Positions 24,849 to 25,347 of a stretch of DNA of 25,347 nt are shown here, one piece after another. Within the stretch, counting starts at the first letter, position 1. Every line of letters starts with the position of its first letter. The notes beneath the pieces were generated by a model. The model did not search any database, was not told the DNA's origin, and saw only the letters and a list, made by a program, of their open reading frames with translations. This DNA is from Porphyromonadaceae bacterium UBA3327 (GTDB taxonomy: Bacteria; Bacteroidota; Bacteroidia; Bacteroidales; Muribaculaceae), in assembly GCA_002361155.1 (NCBI GenBank), contig DERZ01000058.1:30037-55383 (forward strand), in the 5' to 3' direction. The position numbers were made by a program, and so were the translations under genes.

Positions 24849-24860
24849 ATACTATAGTAT
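24849..24860. promoter_or_regulatory. 12-bp perfect palindrome upstream of sufC
   Basis: ATACTATAGTAT is a perfect 12-bp palindrome ending 10 nt before the sufC ATG. It could be an operator or start-region structure, but AT-rich palindromes of this size also occur by chance. Confidence 0.25.
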
Positions 24861-24870
24861 ATAACTGATT

Positions 24871-25347
24871 ATGCTTAAAGTCAAGGATCTTCACGCGGAA
24901 ATCAACGGTAAGGAGATTCTCCGCGGAATAAATCTCGAGGTGCGTCCCGGCGAAGTGCACGCCATAATGGGGCCGAACGGCTCGGGCAAGTCCACATTGT
25001 CGATGGTGCTTGCCGGCAATCCCGCATATAACGTCACCGGAGGCGAGGCTGAGTTTTACGGCAAAGACCTTCTTGCGATGCCGCCGGAAATAAGAAGTCA
25101 TGAGGGACTGTTTCTCGGATTCCAGTATCCGGTAGAGATTCCGGGTGTTTCGATGGTGAATTTCATGCGTGCCGCTGTCAATGCCAAACGGGAATATTTC
25201 AATGAGCCTCCGATGAGCGCCACCGATTTCCTCAAGATGATGCGTGAGAAGCGCGCCGTGGTGGAACTCGATACCAAACTCGCATCCCGCTCTGTCAATG
25301 AGGGCTTCTCCGGAGGCGAGAAAAAACGCAACGAGATTTTCCAGATG
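24871..25347 (+). CDS. sufC: SufC, ATPase of the SUF iron-sulfur cluster assembly complex (3' end beyond window)
   Basis: The first 159 codons are present; the frame is open to the window end. Walker A is GPNGSGKST (residues about 34-42). The ABC signature region reads SVNEGFSGGEKKRNEIFQM, which is characteristic of SufC rather than a transporter ATPase, as is the segment HEGLFLGFQYPVEIPGVS. SufC works with SufB and SufD as the cytoplasmic scaffold that builds Fe-S clusters. The start is the ATG at 24871, 63 nt after the CvpA-family gene. The usual upstream partner sufB is not between them; Walker B lies beyond the end. Confidence 0.95.
   Translation, partial: MLKVKDLHAEINGKEILRGINLEVRPGEVHAIMGPNGSGKSTLSMVLAGNPAYNVTGGEAEFYGKDLLAMPPEIRSHEGLFLGFQYPVEIPGVSMVNFMRAAVNAKREYFNEPPMSATDFLKMMREKRAVVELDTKLASRSVNEGFSGGEKKRNEIFQM

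Overview
The window looks like a chromosomal segment of a fairly GC-rich Bacteroidales, plausibly a Muribaculaceae-type gut bacterium. The support is Bacteroidota promoters (TTTG, about 19-20 bp, then TAnnTTTG), a BspA-type leucine-rich-repeat protein, DUF3256 and DUF2461 proteins, the paraslipin/NfeD pair, and several type IX secretion (T9SS) components. No transposase, integrase, phage gene or CRISPR array was seen; this is core chromosome with some lineage-specific content.

Layout. (1) 1-1390: the 3' part of a tRNA-Gly, a strong probably bidirectional terminator, and a secreted leucine-rich-repeat protein on the minus strand. (2) 1560-3220: an nfeD-paraslipin membrane operon with a good promoter and a terminator. 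(3) 3220-9216: a DEAD-box RNA helicase, a DUF3256 protein, glutamyl-tRNA synthetase and Kdo transferase, all plus strand and closely spaced. (4) 9192-13246, minus strand: hpt, adk, a PorE-like T9SS lipoprotein and a DUF2461 protein. The last overlaps the Kdo transferase gene tail to tail. (5) 13409-14176: a membrane-anchored GH25 lysozyme with a promoter element almost touching its start codon. (6) 14271-23649: a T9SS block with a PorU-type C25 protease, the redox repressor Rex, a fumarylacetoacetate-hydrolase-fold protein that has lost its expected active-site residues, a second and divergent PorU-like C25 protein, and PorV. (7) 23683-25347: ispF, a CvpA-family gene and the start of sufC, cut by the window end.

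How it fits together. PorV shuttles T9SS cargo and PorU is the sortase that removes the C-terminal signal and attaches cargo to the surface. PorE is known in Porphyromonas gingivalis as a peptidoglycan-linked T9SS lipoprotein. The leucine-rich-repeat protein at the left edge ends in a short motif resembling a T9SS sorting signal, so it could be a client. Kdo transferase works on the lipid A core that ultimately carries A-LPS, the usual anchor of T9SS cargo.

The most interesting signal is the pair of PorU-like proteins in one gene string. The first keeps the canonical His/Cys core (GHG, 33-residue spacing) but has a less typical N-terminus. The second, next to porV, has a canonical-looking N-terminus but an altered core (GHAN, 34-residue spacing). 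Between them lie Rex and the degenerate FAH-fold protein. This could be division of labour within the sortase step, and is an inference to be tested.
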